DNA from: Ruegeria sp. HKCCSA071
GTDB lineage: Bacteria; Pseudomonadota; Alphaproteobacteria; Rhodobacterales; Rhodobacteraceae
Assembly (NCBI RefSeq): GCF_017872555.1
Contig: NZ_JAEDOX010000001.1
Span: forward strand, 1,178,001-1,242,000
DNA: 64,000 nucleotides
Direction of reading: 5' to 3'
Positions within the stretch are counted from its first letter, which is position 1. The number at the start of each line of letters is the position of its first letter. The notes beneath the pieces were generated by a model that worked only from the letters and a program-made list of their open reading frames with translations, did not search any database and had not been told where the DNA came from. Made by a program: the position numbers and the translations under genes. Positions 16,261-24,281 of this stretch are shown piece by piece.

Positions 16261-17538
16261 TTAACCCAGGCGTTTGCGGATGCGCCGAACGGCGAACCAA
16301 ACGCCCGCCACTACCGGGATCGTCGCCGCCGCCGTCAGCGTTCCCTTGCTTATACCGGTGGCCGTCAACGGATACAGAAGATAGCCAACCAGTGAGACTG
16401 CATAATAACTGATGGCCACCACAGAAAGCCCCTCGACCGTGTGTTGCAAGCGCAAGGCAAGATCGGCCCGACGATCCATGCTTTCCAACAGGGCCTGATT
16501 TTGTGCACTCCGCTCGACGTCCACCCTAGTGCGCAACAACTCACCCGCACGGATGGCCCGGTCAGACAGCGCTTGCAGGCGGCGTTCTGTTGATTTCACG
16601 GTACGGATCGCAGGATCATAACGGCGCATCATGAAATCGGCAAAGCTTTGACCACCTTCGAACCTTTCCTCGCGCAGGACGTCGATCCGTTGATTCACCA
16701 GCGCCTCGTAAGCGCCGGTTGCCCCAAACCGGAACGAACTGCGGGCCGAAATGGTCTCGAGCTCGGTCGATGTGGCCAGCAATTGAGGCAACAGCGCATC
16801 TGGTGGTGTGGTGTCATCTGTCATTTCAACCATCAGCTTCGCCAGCTGGGCGTCCAGTTCCTCGATCCGGGGGGCCAATTGTTTGACGCGGGCAAAGCCA
16901 AGCATCGACATCGCCTTGTATGTCTCGATCTCGCACAGCCGCTGGATAATACGCCCTGTGCGGCGCGTGCCCGTGCCTTCGGTCACGAACAGGGCAAAAC
17001 GCATGTGACCAGCCGGGTCGATACGGAAATCGCTAGCGCAAATTGCCGAAGCATCCAACACCCGAGACACGGCAAGACTTTCAGGTTCGAACCAATCAGC
17101 CAGAGCGACCTTTACAGCCGCATCTTCCGGGCGCGGTACCACCCGCATCAGCAACGAAGTGATCCTCTGGCCCGGGCTGGCCATCAGCCAATCCGGGGGA
17201 AAAACCTCGAAATCGGCGGGGTTGAAAGGGCGGCCGCTAACGTTCGGCACAATCGCCGTATACGTGACAAACTCTGTGTGCTGCTCCCATTTCAACCAAT
17301 GGCGTCCGATCTGCCCGGCATAATGCGTGGCCCCCGGCTGCGGATGTTGCGCCCCATGTCGGTCAAGCAGATCAATCAGATGGGCGATATCCTGACTGCG
17401 GTCCCGAGCGACGGCTGCTTCCGGCTTCTTAATCGCAAGAAAGGCGACCGTGCACGGCGTATCGGCGGCCGGAAACGGGCGGGCATGAAGTTCATTGGCC
17501 AGCGCATAGCGCAGCGGGTGATCATCGATTGGCGTCAT
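16261..17538 (-). CDS. DUF3422 family membrane protein
   Basis: A 425-residue protein of the DUF3422 family. Family marks are the N-terminal DHPLRYALANELHARPFPA, the following HLIDLLDRHGAQHP, and WLKWEQHTEFVTYT. The middle is helical and rich in Arg/Glu (about residues 200-350, possible coiled coil). Two hydrophobic helices close to the C-terminus (VVAISYYAVSLVGYLLYPL and TLTAAATIPVVAGVWFAVR) should anchor it in the membrane, ending in a basic tail (RRIRKRLG). Function is unknown. It is leftward like the MFS gene, 68 bases upstream of it. Confidence 0.85.
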   Translation of the reverse strand: MTPIDDHPLRYALANELHARPFPAADTPCTVAFLAIKKPEAAVARDRSQDIAHLIDLLDRHGAQHPQPGATHYAGQIGRHWLKWEQHTEFVTYTAIVPNVSGRPFNPADFEVFPPDWLMASPGQRITSLLMRVVPRPEDAAVKVALADWFEPESLAVSRVLDASAICASDFRIDPAGHMRFALFVTEGTGTRRTGRIIQRLCEIETYKAMSMLGFARVKQLAPRIEELDAQLAKLMVEMTDDTTPPDALLPQLLATSTELETISARSSFRFGATGAYEALVNQRIDVLREERFEGGQSFADFMMRRYDPAIRTVKSTERRLQALSDRAIRAGELLRTRVDVERSAQNQALLESMDRRADLALRLQHTVEGLSVVAISYYAVSLVGYLLYPLTATGISKGTLTAAATIPVVAGVWFAVRRIRKRLG

Positions 17539-17647
17539 TCCGAGGCTCCGATAGCGGTGTCCGCACTATACGTCACAACTCGGATACATCAATTCTTATT
17601 TTATTTCATGTACTTACACGAATACAAAGGTATACAAACCGACTATC

Positions 17648-18004
17648 TCATTGATTTGGCTGCCACAGCTCGATCGGATTTCCTTCCGGATCGTGAAGCC
17701 GCGCGAACTTTCCGATCTCACTGTCCCAGTCGGGGCGAGTCTCAACAGCGATTCCGGCAGCTTCAAGCTGCTGTATCATCGCGCCCAGATCGTCGACTCG
17801 AAAATTGATCATCCATTGCTGATCCGGGTTTCCGAAATACTCAGTGTCTTTCGCGAACGGCGCAAACACCGTATACCCTTCGCGCTGCTTCCAGGGCACC
17901 GGATCATAGTGGTTTACACCCAAATGTTCTTCGTACCAGCGGCTCAATGCCTCAGGATCACTGGCCCGAAAAAATACGCCCCCTATACCGTTCACTTTCT
18001 CCAT
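17648..18004 (-). CDS. VOC-family (glyoxalase/bleomycin-resistance fold) protein
   Basis: A 118-residue single-domain vicinal-oxygen-chelate protein. The pattern VNGIGGVFFRASDPEALSRWYEEHLG opens the domain and ARLHDPEGNPIELWQPN closes it; the C-terminal Glu in PIELW is a usual metal ligand. The N-terminal ligand position is Gly/Phe rather than His, so metal binding is uncertain. ATG 18004 has GGAG six bases ahead and is preferred over a start five codons upstream. It could be a glyoxalase-like enzyme or a binding protein. It lies downstream of pntB, separated by a terminator and a dispersed repeat. Confidence 0.85.
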   Translation of the reverse strand: MEKVNGIGGVFFRASDPEALSRWYEEHLGVNHYDPVPWKQREGYTVFAPFAKDTEYFGNPDQQWMINFRVDDLGAMIQQLEAAGIAVETRPDWDSEIGKFARLHDPEGNPIELWQPNQ

Positions 18005-18046
18005 GCTTCGCTCCAACAATACGCATGTCTATTATACCACAACCCG

Positions 18047-18097
18047 CCCGCTTCATCTGGCCATAAATATCCTGGGGGTTTGGGGGCAAAGCCCCCA
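18047..18097 (-). repeat. Dispersed 3'-end element, copy 2
   Basis: Nearly the same as copy 1 at 4354-4404. On the minus strand the hairpin (18081-18087 with 18091-18097, TGGGGGC/GCCCCCA) is followed by the GATATTTATGGCCAGATGAAG-like core. It stands downstream of pntB in pntB's direction, after a separate strong terminator (18114-18137), and upstream of the VOC gene. Confidence 0.75.
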
Positions 18098-18107
18098 ATA
18101 GTACAAG

Positions 18108-18137
18108 TAAAGAAAAGGGCGCCCAAAGGCGCCCTTT
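18108..18137 (-). terminator. Intrinsic terminator of pntAB
   Basis: On the minus strand a perfect 10-bp stem AAAGGGCGCC/GGCGCCCTTT (18128-18137 with 18114-18123, four-base loop) is followed by TTTTCTTTAC. It lies 22 bases after the pntB stop, the classic form of a Rho-independent terminator. Confidence 0.9.
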
Positions 18138-18159
18138 GCAATTGGATCAGACCGGTGGA

Positions 18160-19614
18160 TCAATCGATCATCGGCAGCAGCTTGTCCAGCGATGCTTTGG
18201 CGTCGCCATAGAACATGCGGGTATTTTCCTTAAAGAACAGCGGGTTTTCGATACCCGAATACCCTGTACCCTGACCGCGTTTGGACACGAAGACCTGCTT
18301 GGCCTTCCAGCATTCCAGAACCGGCATACCGGCAATCGGGCTGTTGGGATCTTCCTGCGCCGCAGGGTTCACGATGTCATTCGAGCCGATGACGATGGCC
18401 ACATCCGTGTCCGGGAAGTCGTCATTGATCTCGTCCATTTCCAGAACGATATCATAGGGCACCTTCGCCTCGGCCAGCAGCACGTTCATATGGCCCGGCA
18501 AACGGCCCGCGACCGGGTGGATCGCAAAACGCACCTCTTTACCCTTGGCGCGCAGCTTACGGACCAGTTCACTGACCGATTGCTGTGCCTGCGCCACCGC
18601 CATACCATAACCGGGAATGATGATAACGCTGTCGGCGTCGTTCAGGGCTGCAGCAACGCCATCCGCCTCGATGGCCACCTGCTCGCCCTCGACGGCCATC
18701 TGTTCACCCTGCGGGCCACCAAAGCCGCCGAGAATCACGCTGACAAAGTGACGGTTCATCGCCTTGCACATGATGTAGGACAGGATTGCACCGCTTGAGC
18801 CCACCAGCGCACCGACCACGATCAGCAAGTCATTGCCCAGCGAGAAACCAATAGCCGCCGCGGCCCAGCCCGAATAACTGTTCAGCATCGACACAACCAC
18901 CGGCATGTCCGCGCCACCGATGCCCATGATCAGGTGATAACCGATGAACAGCGCGGCCAGGGTCATCAGGATCAGCGGCAGCAGCCCACCGGACGAGGTA
19001 TACCAGATCAAGCAGATCAGCGAGAGACCCGCCGCCGCTGCGTTCAGCGCATGACCACCGGGCAGCTTTGTCGCCGCCGAGGTCACTTTGCCCGCCAACT
19101 TGCCATAGGCCACGACCGAACCGGTAAAGGTGATCGCACCGATAAAGATGCCCAGGAACAGTTCTACATGAAGGATCGCCAGCTCGGCCGGCGTCTTCTT
19201 GGCGATCAGTTTGGCAAAGGTGCCCAGATCATGCAGATCCGCCTCTTTCGCCGTATCCGCAATCGCCAGGACCTGCGCCACGTTGCCGATCTCAAAATGC
19301 GCATTGAAACCCACAAACACCGCGGCCAGACCGACCAGCGAATGCATCGCGGCCACAAGTTGCGGCATCTCGGTCATCTGGACGCGCTGCGCCACGTATT
19401 GACCGATCAGACCGCCGCCAATGATCAGCAGGATCGACAGAAGCCACAGGCCAGACCCGGGGCCAACCAGCGTGGCAAAGACCGCCAACGCCATACCGAC
19501 GATGCCGTACCAGACCGCGCGCTTGGCGCTTTCCTGGTTCGACAACCCGCCAAGGGAAAGGATGAACAAAACAGCCGCAACAACGTAGGCGGCAGTGGTG
19601 AAGCCAAATTCCAT
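18160..19614 (-). CDS. pntB: NAD(P) transhydrogenase subunit beta
   Basis: A 484-residue integral membrane subunit of the proton-translocating nicotinamide nucleotide transhydrogenase. The first two-thirds hold multiple membrane helices starting [25 protein letters not shown]. The C-terminal third is the NADP(H)-binding dIII domain, with [54 protein letters not shown] and the final [17 protein letters not shown] eight bases ahead of ATG 19614 is a strong ribosome site. It follows pntA by 13 bases and is closed by a good terminator. It supplies NADPH using the proton gradient. Confidence 0.97.
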   Translation of the reverse strand: MEFGFTTAAYVVAAVLFILSLGGLSNQESAKRAVWYGIVGMALAVFATLVGPGSGLWLLSILLIIGGGLIGQYVAQRVQMTEMPQLVAAMHSLVGLAAVFVGFNAHFEIGNVAQVLAIADTAKEADLHDLGTFAKLIAKKTPAELAILHVELFLGIFIGAITFTGSVVAYGKLAGKVTSAATKLPGGHALNAAAAGLSLICLIWYTSSGGLLPLILMTLAALFIGYHLIMGIGGADMPVVVSMLNSYSGWAAAAIGFSLGNDLLIVVGALVGSSGAILSYIMCKAMNRHFVSVILGGFGGPQGEQMAVEGEQVAIEADGVAAALNDADSVIIIPGYGMAVAQAQQSVSELVRKLRAKGKEVRFAIHPVAGRLPGHMNVLLAEAKVPYDIVLEMDEINDDFPDTDVAIVIGSNDIVNPAAQEDPNSPIAGMPVLECWKAKQVFVSKRGQGTGYSGIENPLFFKENTRMFYGDAKASLDKLLPMID

Positions 19615-19627
19615 GTGCCCGGCCTCC

Positions 19628-21199
19628 TTAAGATTTCTGGAACATGGCGAGCATGCGCCGGGTTACGAGGAAGCCGCCGAAGATGTTGATCCCGGCCATG
19701 AAAACGGACAGTGCCGCCAGCAGAATGACCAGGAACGACCCCGATCCGATCTGCATCAAGGCCCCGACGATGATGATCGACGAGATCGCGTTGGTGATCG
19801 CCATCAGCGGTGTGTGCAGGCTGTGCGAGACATTCCAGATCACCTGGAAGCCCACGAAAATGGCCAGCACGAAGACGATGAAATGCTGCATGAAGCTGGC
19901 CGGGGCAACCAGCCCCACCAGCAGCATCAGCGCGCCACCAACACCCAACAATGTAAACTGCTGCTTGGTCTGCGCCTTGAAGGCCGCAATCTCCTGCGCC
20001 TTTTTCTCTTCCGGGGTCAGTTCCTTGACCTCGGGCTTCTTCTGCGCCGCAATCGCCTGAATCTTGGGCGGTGGTGGCGGGAAAGTGATTTCACCTTCAT
20101 GCGTTACAGTCGCACCGCGGATCACATCGTCATCCATGTTGTGATTGATCTGGCCGTCCTTTTCAGGCGTCAGATCAGTCATCATGTGACGGATGTTGGT
20201 CGCGTACAGAGACGACGACTGCGCCGCCATCCGGCTGGGGAAGTCGGTATAACCGATGATGGTCACGCCGTTGGGCGTCACGACCTTTTCGTCCGGCACG
20301 GTACCTTCGACGTTCCCGCCACGCTCGGCCGCAAGGTCAACGATGACTGAGCCCGGCTTCATCGCCTTGACCATATCCTCCAGCCACAGCTTGGGCGCCG
20401 GACGGTTGGGGATCAGGGCCGTCGTGATGACGATGTCCATCTCAGGTGCAAGCTCGCGGAACTTGGCCAGCTGGGCATTGCGGAATTCTTCCGACTGGAC
20501 CGAGGCATAACCACCGGTCGCCGCGCCGTCCTGCTGCTCTTCTTCGAAGTCCAGATAGACGAACTCCGCCCCCATCGATTCGACCTGTTCGGCCACTTCC
20601 GGGCGTACGTCAAACGCGTAGGTGATGGCCCCCAGCGACGTGGACGTCCCGATTGCGGCCAAACCGGCCACACCGGCCCCAACGATCAGAACCTTGGCAG
20701 GAGGAACTTTACCGGCGGCGGTCACCTGACCGGTGAAGAAACGGCCAAAGTTGTTGCCTGCCTCGATCACGGCGCGATAGCCCGCGATATTTGCCATCGA
20801 CGACAGCGCATCCATCTTCTGCGCGCGCGAAATGCGTGGCACCATCTCCATGGCGATCACGTTGGCGCCCTTGGATTTGGCCAGCTCCATTCCTTCTTCG
20901 TTGCCCGCAGGATTGAAGAACGAAATCAGGGTCTTGCCCTTGGTCAATCGTTTCAGTTCGGCCTCAGTCGGGATACGAACCTTGGCAACGATATCCGCGG
21001 CCTTCCACAGCGACGCTGCGGTCTTGACCACCTCTACGCCTACGGCCTCGTATGCGGCATCCGAAAAACCGGCAGCCGTGCCCGCGCCTTTCTCGATCAG
21101 GCACTCATAGCCCAGTTTCTGCAATTGCACGGCCGAGTCGGGCGTCATTGCAACCCGGTTCTCACCGTCCAGTATTTCCTTTGGCGTGCCTATCTTCAC
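19628..21199 (-). CDS. pntA: NAD(P) transhydrogenase subunit alpha
   Basis: A 523-residue alpha subunit combining the NAD(H)-binding dI domain and a C-terminal membrane segment, as in E. coli PntA rather than the split form of Rhodospirillum. The N-terminus [23 protein letters not shown] and the NAD-site [17 protein letters not shown] are typical of the family, shared with alanine dehydrogenase. After a Pro/Lys/Glu-rich linker (about residues 370-400), about four membrane helices follow. The start is GTG at 21199 with AGGGGG seven bases upstream. pntB follows 13 bases later. Confidence 0.97.
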   Translation of the reverse strand: MKIGTPKEILDGENRVAMTPDSAVQLQKLGYECLIEKGAGTAAGFSDAAYEAVGVEVVKTAASLWKAADIVAKVRIPTEAELKRLTKGKTLISFFNPAGNEEGMELAKSKGANVIAMEMVPRISRAQKMDALSSMANIAGYRAVIEAGNNFGRFFTGQVTAAGKVPPAKVLIVGAGVAGLAAIGTSTSLGAITYAFDVRPEVAEQVESMGAEFVYLDFEEEQQDGAATGGYASVQSEEFRNAQLAKFRELAPEMDIVITTALIPNRPAPKLWLEDMVKAMKPGSVIVDLAAERGGNVEGTVPDEKVVTPNGVTIIGYTDFPSRMAAQSSSLYATNIRHMMTDLTPEKDGQINHNMDDDVIRGATVTHEGEITFPPPPPKIQAIAAQKKPEVKELTPEEKKAQEIAAFKAQTKQQFTLLGVGGALMLLVGLVAPASFMQHFIVFVLAIFVGFQVIWNVSHSLHTPLMAITNAISSIIIVGALMQIGSGSFLVILLAALSVFMAGINIFGGFLVTRRMLAMFQKS

Positions 21200-21328
21200 T
21201 GGCAGTCCCCCTAATTCTTACTCTGTCCGAGCGGGTGGTCGGTATTCTTCGTTAAGCAAAGATGTATCCTGCGCAACATTATTTCGCAAGCGCAGCATTT
21301 TTTACGTGACATCACAAGATCAGCCACT

Positions 21329-21778
21329 TTAGATCCAACGCCGCGTTTTGCGTTCGTAGCGTGCGAAATCCGTGCGGAATTGTCGGCGCAGGCGGTCTTC
21401 TTCCGGCAAGATGAACCGGCGTTCCAGCACCCAGACGAAGACCGGAACCAACACCAGTGACAACACGGCGTCAAACCGCAGGATCAAACCCGCAAGAATC
21501 AGAACGTCACCGACGTAGATCGGGTTTCGACTGCGTTTGTAGATGCCCGTTTGCACCATCGCGGTCGGCGTCTCATGGGGAATGACGGTTGTCTTGTGGC
21601 GGCGAAACTCGACAATGGCCAGAACGGCCATCAGAGCGCCACCGCCGATCAGAACTCCGCTCAGAAGGTCGGTCAGGCCGCTCTCAAGTGACAGGCCCAG
21701 CGCCATGTATCTGGCCTGCGCCCATGCCAGCGCCGCAAAAGCGATCAACCAAACTGGCGGTACATCTATCCAGCGCAT
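21329..21778 (-). CDS. Membrane methyltransferase-like protein (ICMT/PEMT-type)
   Basis: A 149-residue membrane protein with about four helices. The conserved core KRSRNPIYVGDVLILAG and the C-terminal LERRFILPEEDRLRRQF match the isoprenylcysteine carboxyl methyltransferase/phospholipid methyltransferase superfamily, where Arg/Glu of this region bind S-adenosylmethionine. The acceptor is unknown; bacterial members are mostly uncharacterised. It is divergent from kynU (172 bases between starts) and 129 bases downstream of the pntA start. Confidence 0.8.
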   Translation of the reverse strand: MRWIDVPPVWLIAFAALAWAQARYMALGLSLESGLTDLLSGVLIGGGALMAVLAIVEFRRHKTTVIPHETPTAMVQTGIYKRSRNPIYVGDVLILAGLILRFDAVLSLVLVPVFVWVLERRFILPEEDRLRRQFRTDFARYERKTRRWI

Positions 21779-21950
21779 TCTAAGCCCTCATGAGCGACGA
21801 CAATGTCGGGTATATGTCGCTTCTGACCGACGTCCTACCGTTTTTCGACCGGATTGGCAAAAGACCAGTATGTCGCATCGATAGACAGACATGTCAGGAT
21901 CGGCTACCCCAAATGCAACAAAAGACGACCACACAAGTGAGTGAGCCTTC

Positions 21951-23144
21951 ATGACCGATTTTGCAGCAACCAAAGCCATGTTCGACCTACCCGAGGGCGT
22001 GATTTATCTGGATGGCAACTCCTTGGGCCCGCTGCCTAAAACGGCTGCCTCTCGTGTGCAGAACATGCTGACCGACGAATGGGGGCAAATGCTGATCACC
22101 GGCTGGAACAAGGCCGGCTGGATGGGCCTTCCCACGGGGCTTGGAGATCGAATTGGCCGCCTGATCGGAGCCGAGCCAGGCAGCGTCGTGACCGGCGATA
22201 CCCTGTCGATCAAGGTTTATCAGGCCGTGTCCTCTGCCCTTGAACTGAACCCGACCCGCAAGGTTGTGCTTTCCGACAATGGGAACTTTCCGTCAGACCT
22301 GTACATGGTCGATGGCCTGCTGCGGTCTCTTGGGGGCGCATTCGAACTACGCGTCGTCGATCCGCAGGACGTCGCAGATGCAATCACAGAAGAGGTTGCT
22401 GTCCTGATGCTGACCGAAGTGGATTACCGCACGGGCCGGATGCACAACATGAAGGCGCTGACCGAACTGGCCCATGCCAACGGTGTCGTGACGGTTTGGG
22501 ATCTGGCGCATTCCGCAGGTGCCATCCCCGTTGACCTTGCAGGGTGCAATGCCGATTTCGCAGTCGGGTGTACTTATAAATACCTCAATGGCGGCCCTGG
22601 TGCGCCCGCGTTCATTTATGTTGCGCCCCGACTTGCAGATAGTACGCGCCCGGCCCTGTCCGGCTGGCTGGGGCACGAAGCGCCCTTTGCCTTTGACCTG
22701 GACTATCGGCCCGGAAGCGGGATTGAGCGTATGCGCGTAGGAACACCTCCCATTATCCAAATGACCGCACTGTCGGCGGCCATGGATATCTGGGATATGG
22801 CCGATATGGCGGATGTGCGCGCCAAATCCATTGAATTGACCGAGCTTTTCATCCGTCGGGTCGAGGCGACCTGCCCAGACTTGCAGCTGGACAGTCCGCG
22901 CGCGCCCGAGCAGCGTGGCAGTCAGGTTTCATTCCGCTTCAAGGAAGGCTACGCCGCGATGCAAGCGCTGATCGCGCGTGGTGTCGTCGGAGATTTCCGC
23001 GCACCTGACACAATGCGGTTTGGTTTCACACCGCTGTATGTCGATGAAAGCGATGTCGAGCGTGCAGTCGATATTCTGGCGGATGTCATGCAGAACAAGC
23101 TTTGGGACACGCCCGAGTACCAAACCCGGCAGCGCGTTACCTGA
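21951..23144 (+). CDS. kynU: Kynureninase
   Basis: A 397-residue PLP enzyme (fold type I) that hydrolyses L-kynurenine to anthranilate and alanine in tryptophan degradation. Visible motifs are GVIYLDGNSLGPLPK near the N-terminus, EVDYRTGRMHNM, VWDLAHSAGAIPVDL with the PLP-ring Asp, and FAVGCTYKYLNGGPGAPAF holding the Schiff-base Lys. The C-terminal DTMRFGFTPLYVDESDVERAV is also typical. No kynA or kynB is in the window. The last 8 bases overlap the convergent tetR gene. Confidence 0.95.
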   Translation: MTDFAATKAMFDLPEGVIYLDGNSLGPLPKTAASRVQNMLTDEWGQMLITGWNKAGWMGLPTGLGDRIGRLIGAEPGSVVTGDTLSIKVYQAVSSALELNPTRKVVLSDNGNFPSDLYMVDGLLRSLGGAFELRVVDPQDVADAITEEVAVLMLTEVDYRTGRMHNMKALTELAHANGVVTVWDLAHSAGAIPVDLAGCNADFAVGCTYKYLNGGPGAPAFIYVAPRLADSTRPALSGWLGHEAPFAFDLDYRPGSGIERMRVGTPPIIQMTALSAAMDIWDMADMADVRAKSIELTELFIRRVEATCPDLQLDSPRAPEQRGSQVSFRFKEGYAAMQALIARGVVGDFRAPDTMRFGFTPLYVDESDVERAVDILADVMQNKLWDTPEYQTRQRVT

Positions 23145-23715
23145 TTTCCAGCCCAGCCCCAATCAGGGCTGCCAGCTGGTTGGTGCGCCTTTCAAATTCC
23201 TCGGCGTCTGACGCGGTCAGCTTGACCCCCTTCAGCGTGACCGTAAGTGTTTTCGCCGTCTCTTCAGGGGTGTCGAACAGACGAACGCGGCCAGCACCCT
23301 GCTCTCGCCTCAGCCATTCGGCATAAAGCGCGGCAAGTTCCCCTTCGCCCCGCTCTACAATATCGATGGCCATGGATTTGGTTGTGTCCAGCATCTCAAG
23401 CCCATGCGGCGACGCCAAAATCGCAGCCATGCCCTCGGTCTGGGCGTGGATCGCCTTTTTGGCAATGTCCGAAACCGAACCTTCGCTGTTCAGCGCCTCG
23501 GCCACCGCTGCGGTCTTTTCCTCGTAATGCCGTTCGGTCAGCTTGCGAACGATCGCTTCCTTGTTCCTGTAATACAGGTAGACCGCTGGCCGCGACATCC
23601 CCGCACCGCGCGCAATGTCATCCATCGAGGTCTTGCGGAACCCGTATGCGGAAAAAGCCTGAAAAGCAGATGCAAGGATCGCTTTCTGCCGGGATTCGTC
23701 ACTCGTTTCTTTCAT
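23137..23715 (-). CDS. TetR-family transcriptional regulator, likely repressor of the adjacent molybdenum hydroxylase
   Basis: A 192-residue regulator. The N-terminal helix-turn-helix is clear: ILASAFQAFSAYGFRKTSMDDIARGAGMSRPAVYLYYRNKEAIVRKL. The remaining ligand-binding/dimer domain is helical and variable, and ends in LAALIGAGLEIR. ATG 23715 is preferred to an in-frame TTG two codons upstream. The gene diverges from the hydroxylase operon across 98 bases that contain a 16-base palindrome lying on the operon's -35 box, so autoregulation and repression of the hydroxylase are the simplest reading. The ligand is unknown, perhaps an aldehyde or N-heterocycle. Confidence 0.92.
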   Translation of the reverse strand: MKETSDESRQKAILASAFQAFSAYGFRKTSMDDIARGAGMSRPAVYLYYRNKEAIVRKLTERHYEEKTAAVAEALNSEGSVSDIAKKAIHAQTEGMAAILASPHGLEMLDTTKSMAIDIVERGEGELAALYAEWLRREQGAGRVRLFDTPEETAKTLTVTLKGVKLTASDAEEFERRTNQLAALIGAGLEIR

Positions 23716-23743
23716 ACGCAAATCTCTGACATTTTTTGTTTAA

Positions 23744-23780
23744 TTTGTCAATTGACAAACTGACACTTTGCACCTATTAT
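23744..23780 (+). promoter_or_regulatory. Consensus-like promoter with overlapping operator palindrome
   Basis: A perfect 16-base palindrome TTTGTCAATTGACAAA (23744-23759) contains the -35 hexamer TTGACA (23752-23757). Exactly 17 bases later is TATTAT (23775-23780), so this is a near-consensus sigma-70 promoter reading toward the 2Fe-2S subunit gene, with a start site expected near 23787 and a leader of about 27 bases with AAAAGG as ribosome site. A TetR dimer bound to the palindrome would block the -35 box. Confidence 0.85.
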
Positions 23781-23813
23781 GTCAAAACCTACCACAGATA
23801 CAAAAGGTGCGCC

Positions 23814-24278
23814 ATGGCGACGGCCCTTAAGATTAACGGAACTCCCCACCAGATCGACCTGCCGGATGATGTTCCCCTGCTTTGGGTTCTGAGGGATGAG
23901 GTTGGCCTGACCGGAACCAAGTTCGGCTGTGGTGTCGCCGCTTGCGGGGCCTGTACGGTTCATATCGACGGCGAAGCGGTACGTTCGTGCCAGGTGGCGC
24001 TGTCGGATGTCTGGGGCGAGGTGACCACAATCGAAGGTGTCGGCACGCCAGAAGCTCTGGCTACGATCCAGCAGTCCTGGGCTGATCATCAGGTGGCGCA
24101 ATGTGGCTACTGCCAATCGGGCCAGATCATGCAGGCCGCTGCCCTGCTTGCGGAAAACCCCGCACCCACGGACGCAGAGATCGATGAAGCGATGCAAGGA
24201 AACCTGTGCCGCTGTGGCACCTACCCCCGCATCCGGGCCGCGATCCACGACGCAGCATCCAAGTTGAAGGAGGCGTAA
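23814..24278 (+). CDS. [2Fe-2S] small subunit of a molybdenum hydroxylase (isoquinoline 1-oxidoreductase alpha-like)
   Basis: A 154-residue iron-sulfur protein with two [2Fe-2S] clusters. The plant-ferredoxin-type motif is [21 protein letters not shown] and the second, helical domain carries [10 protein letters not shown] and [11 protein letters not shown]. It passes electrons from the molybdenum centre of the large subunit (next gene, 3 bases downstream). The lack of an FAD subunit fits the IorAB/AldFGH-like two-subunit group that donates to cytochromes or quinones rather than NAD. The ATG at 23814 is chosen from the family N-terminus and the promoter position. Confidence 0.93.
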   Translation: MATALKINGTPHQIDLPDDVPLLWVLRDEVGLTGTKFGCGVAACGACTVHIDGEAVRSCQVALSDVWGEVTTIEGVGTPEALATIQQSWADHQVAQCGYCQSGQIMQAAALLAENPAPTDAEIDEAMQGNLCRCGTYPRIRAAIHDAASKLKEA

Positions 24279-24281
24279 GAG

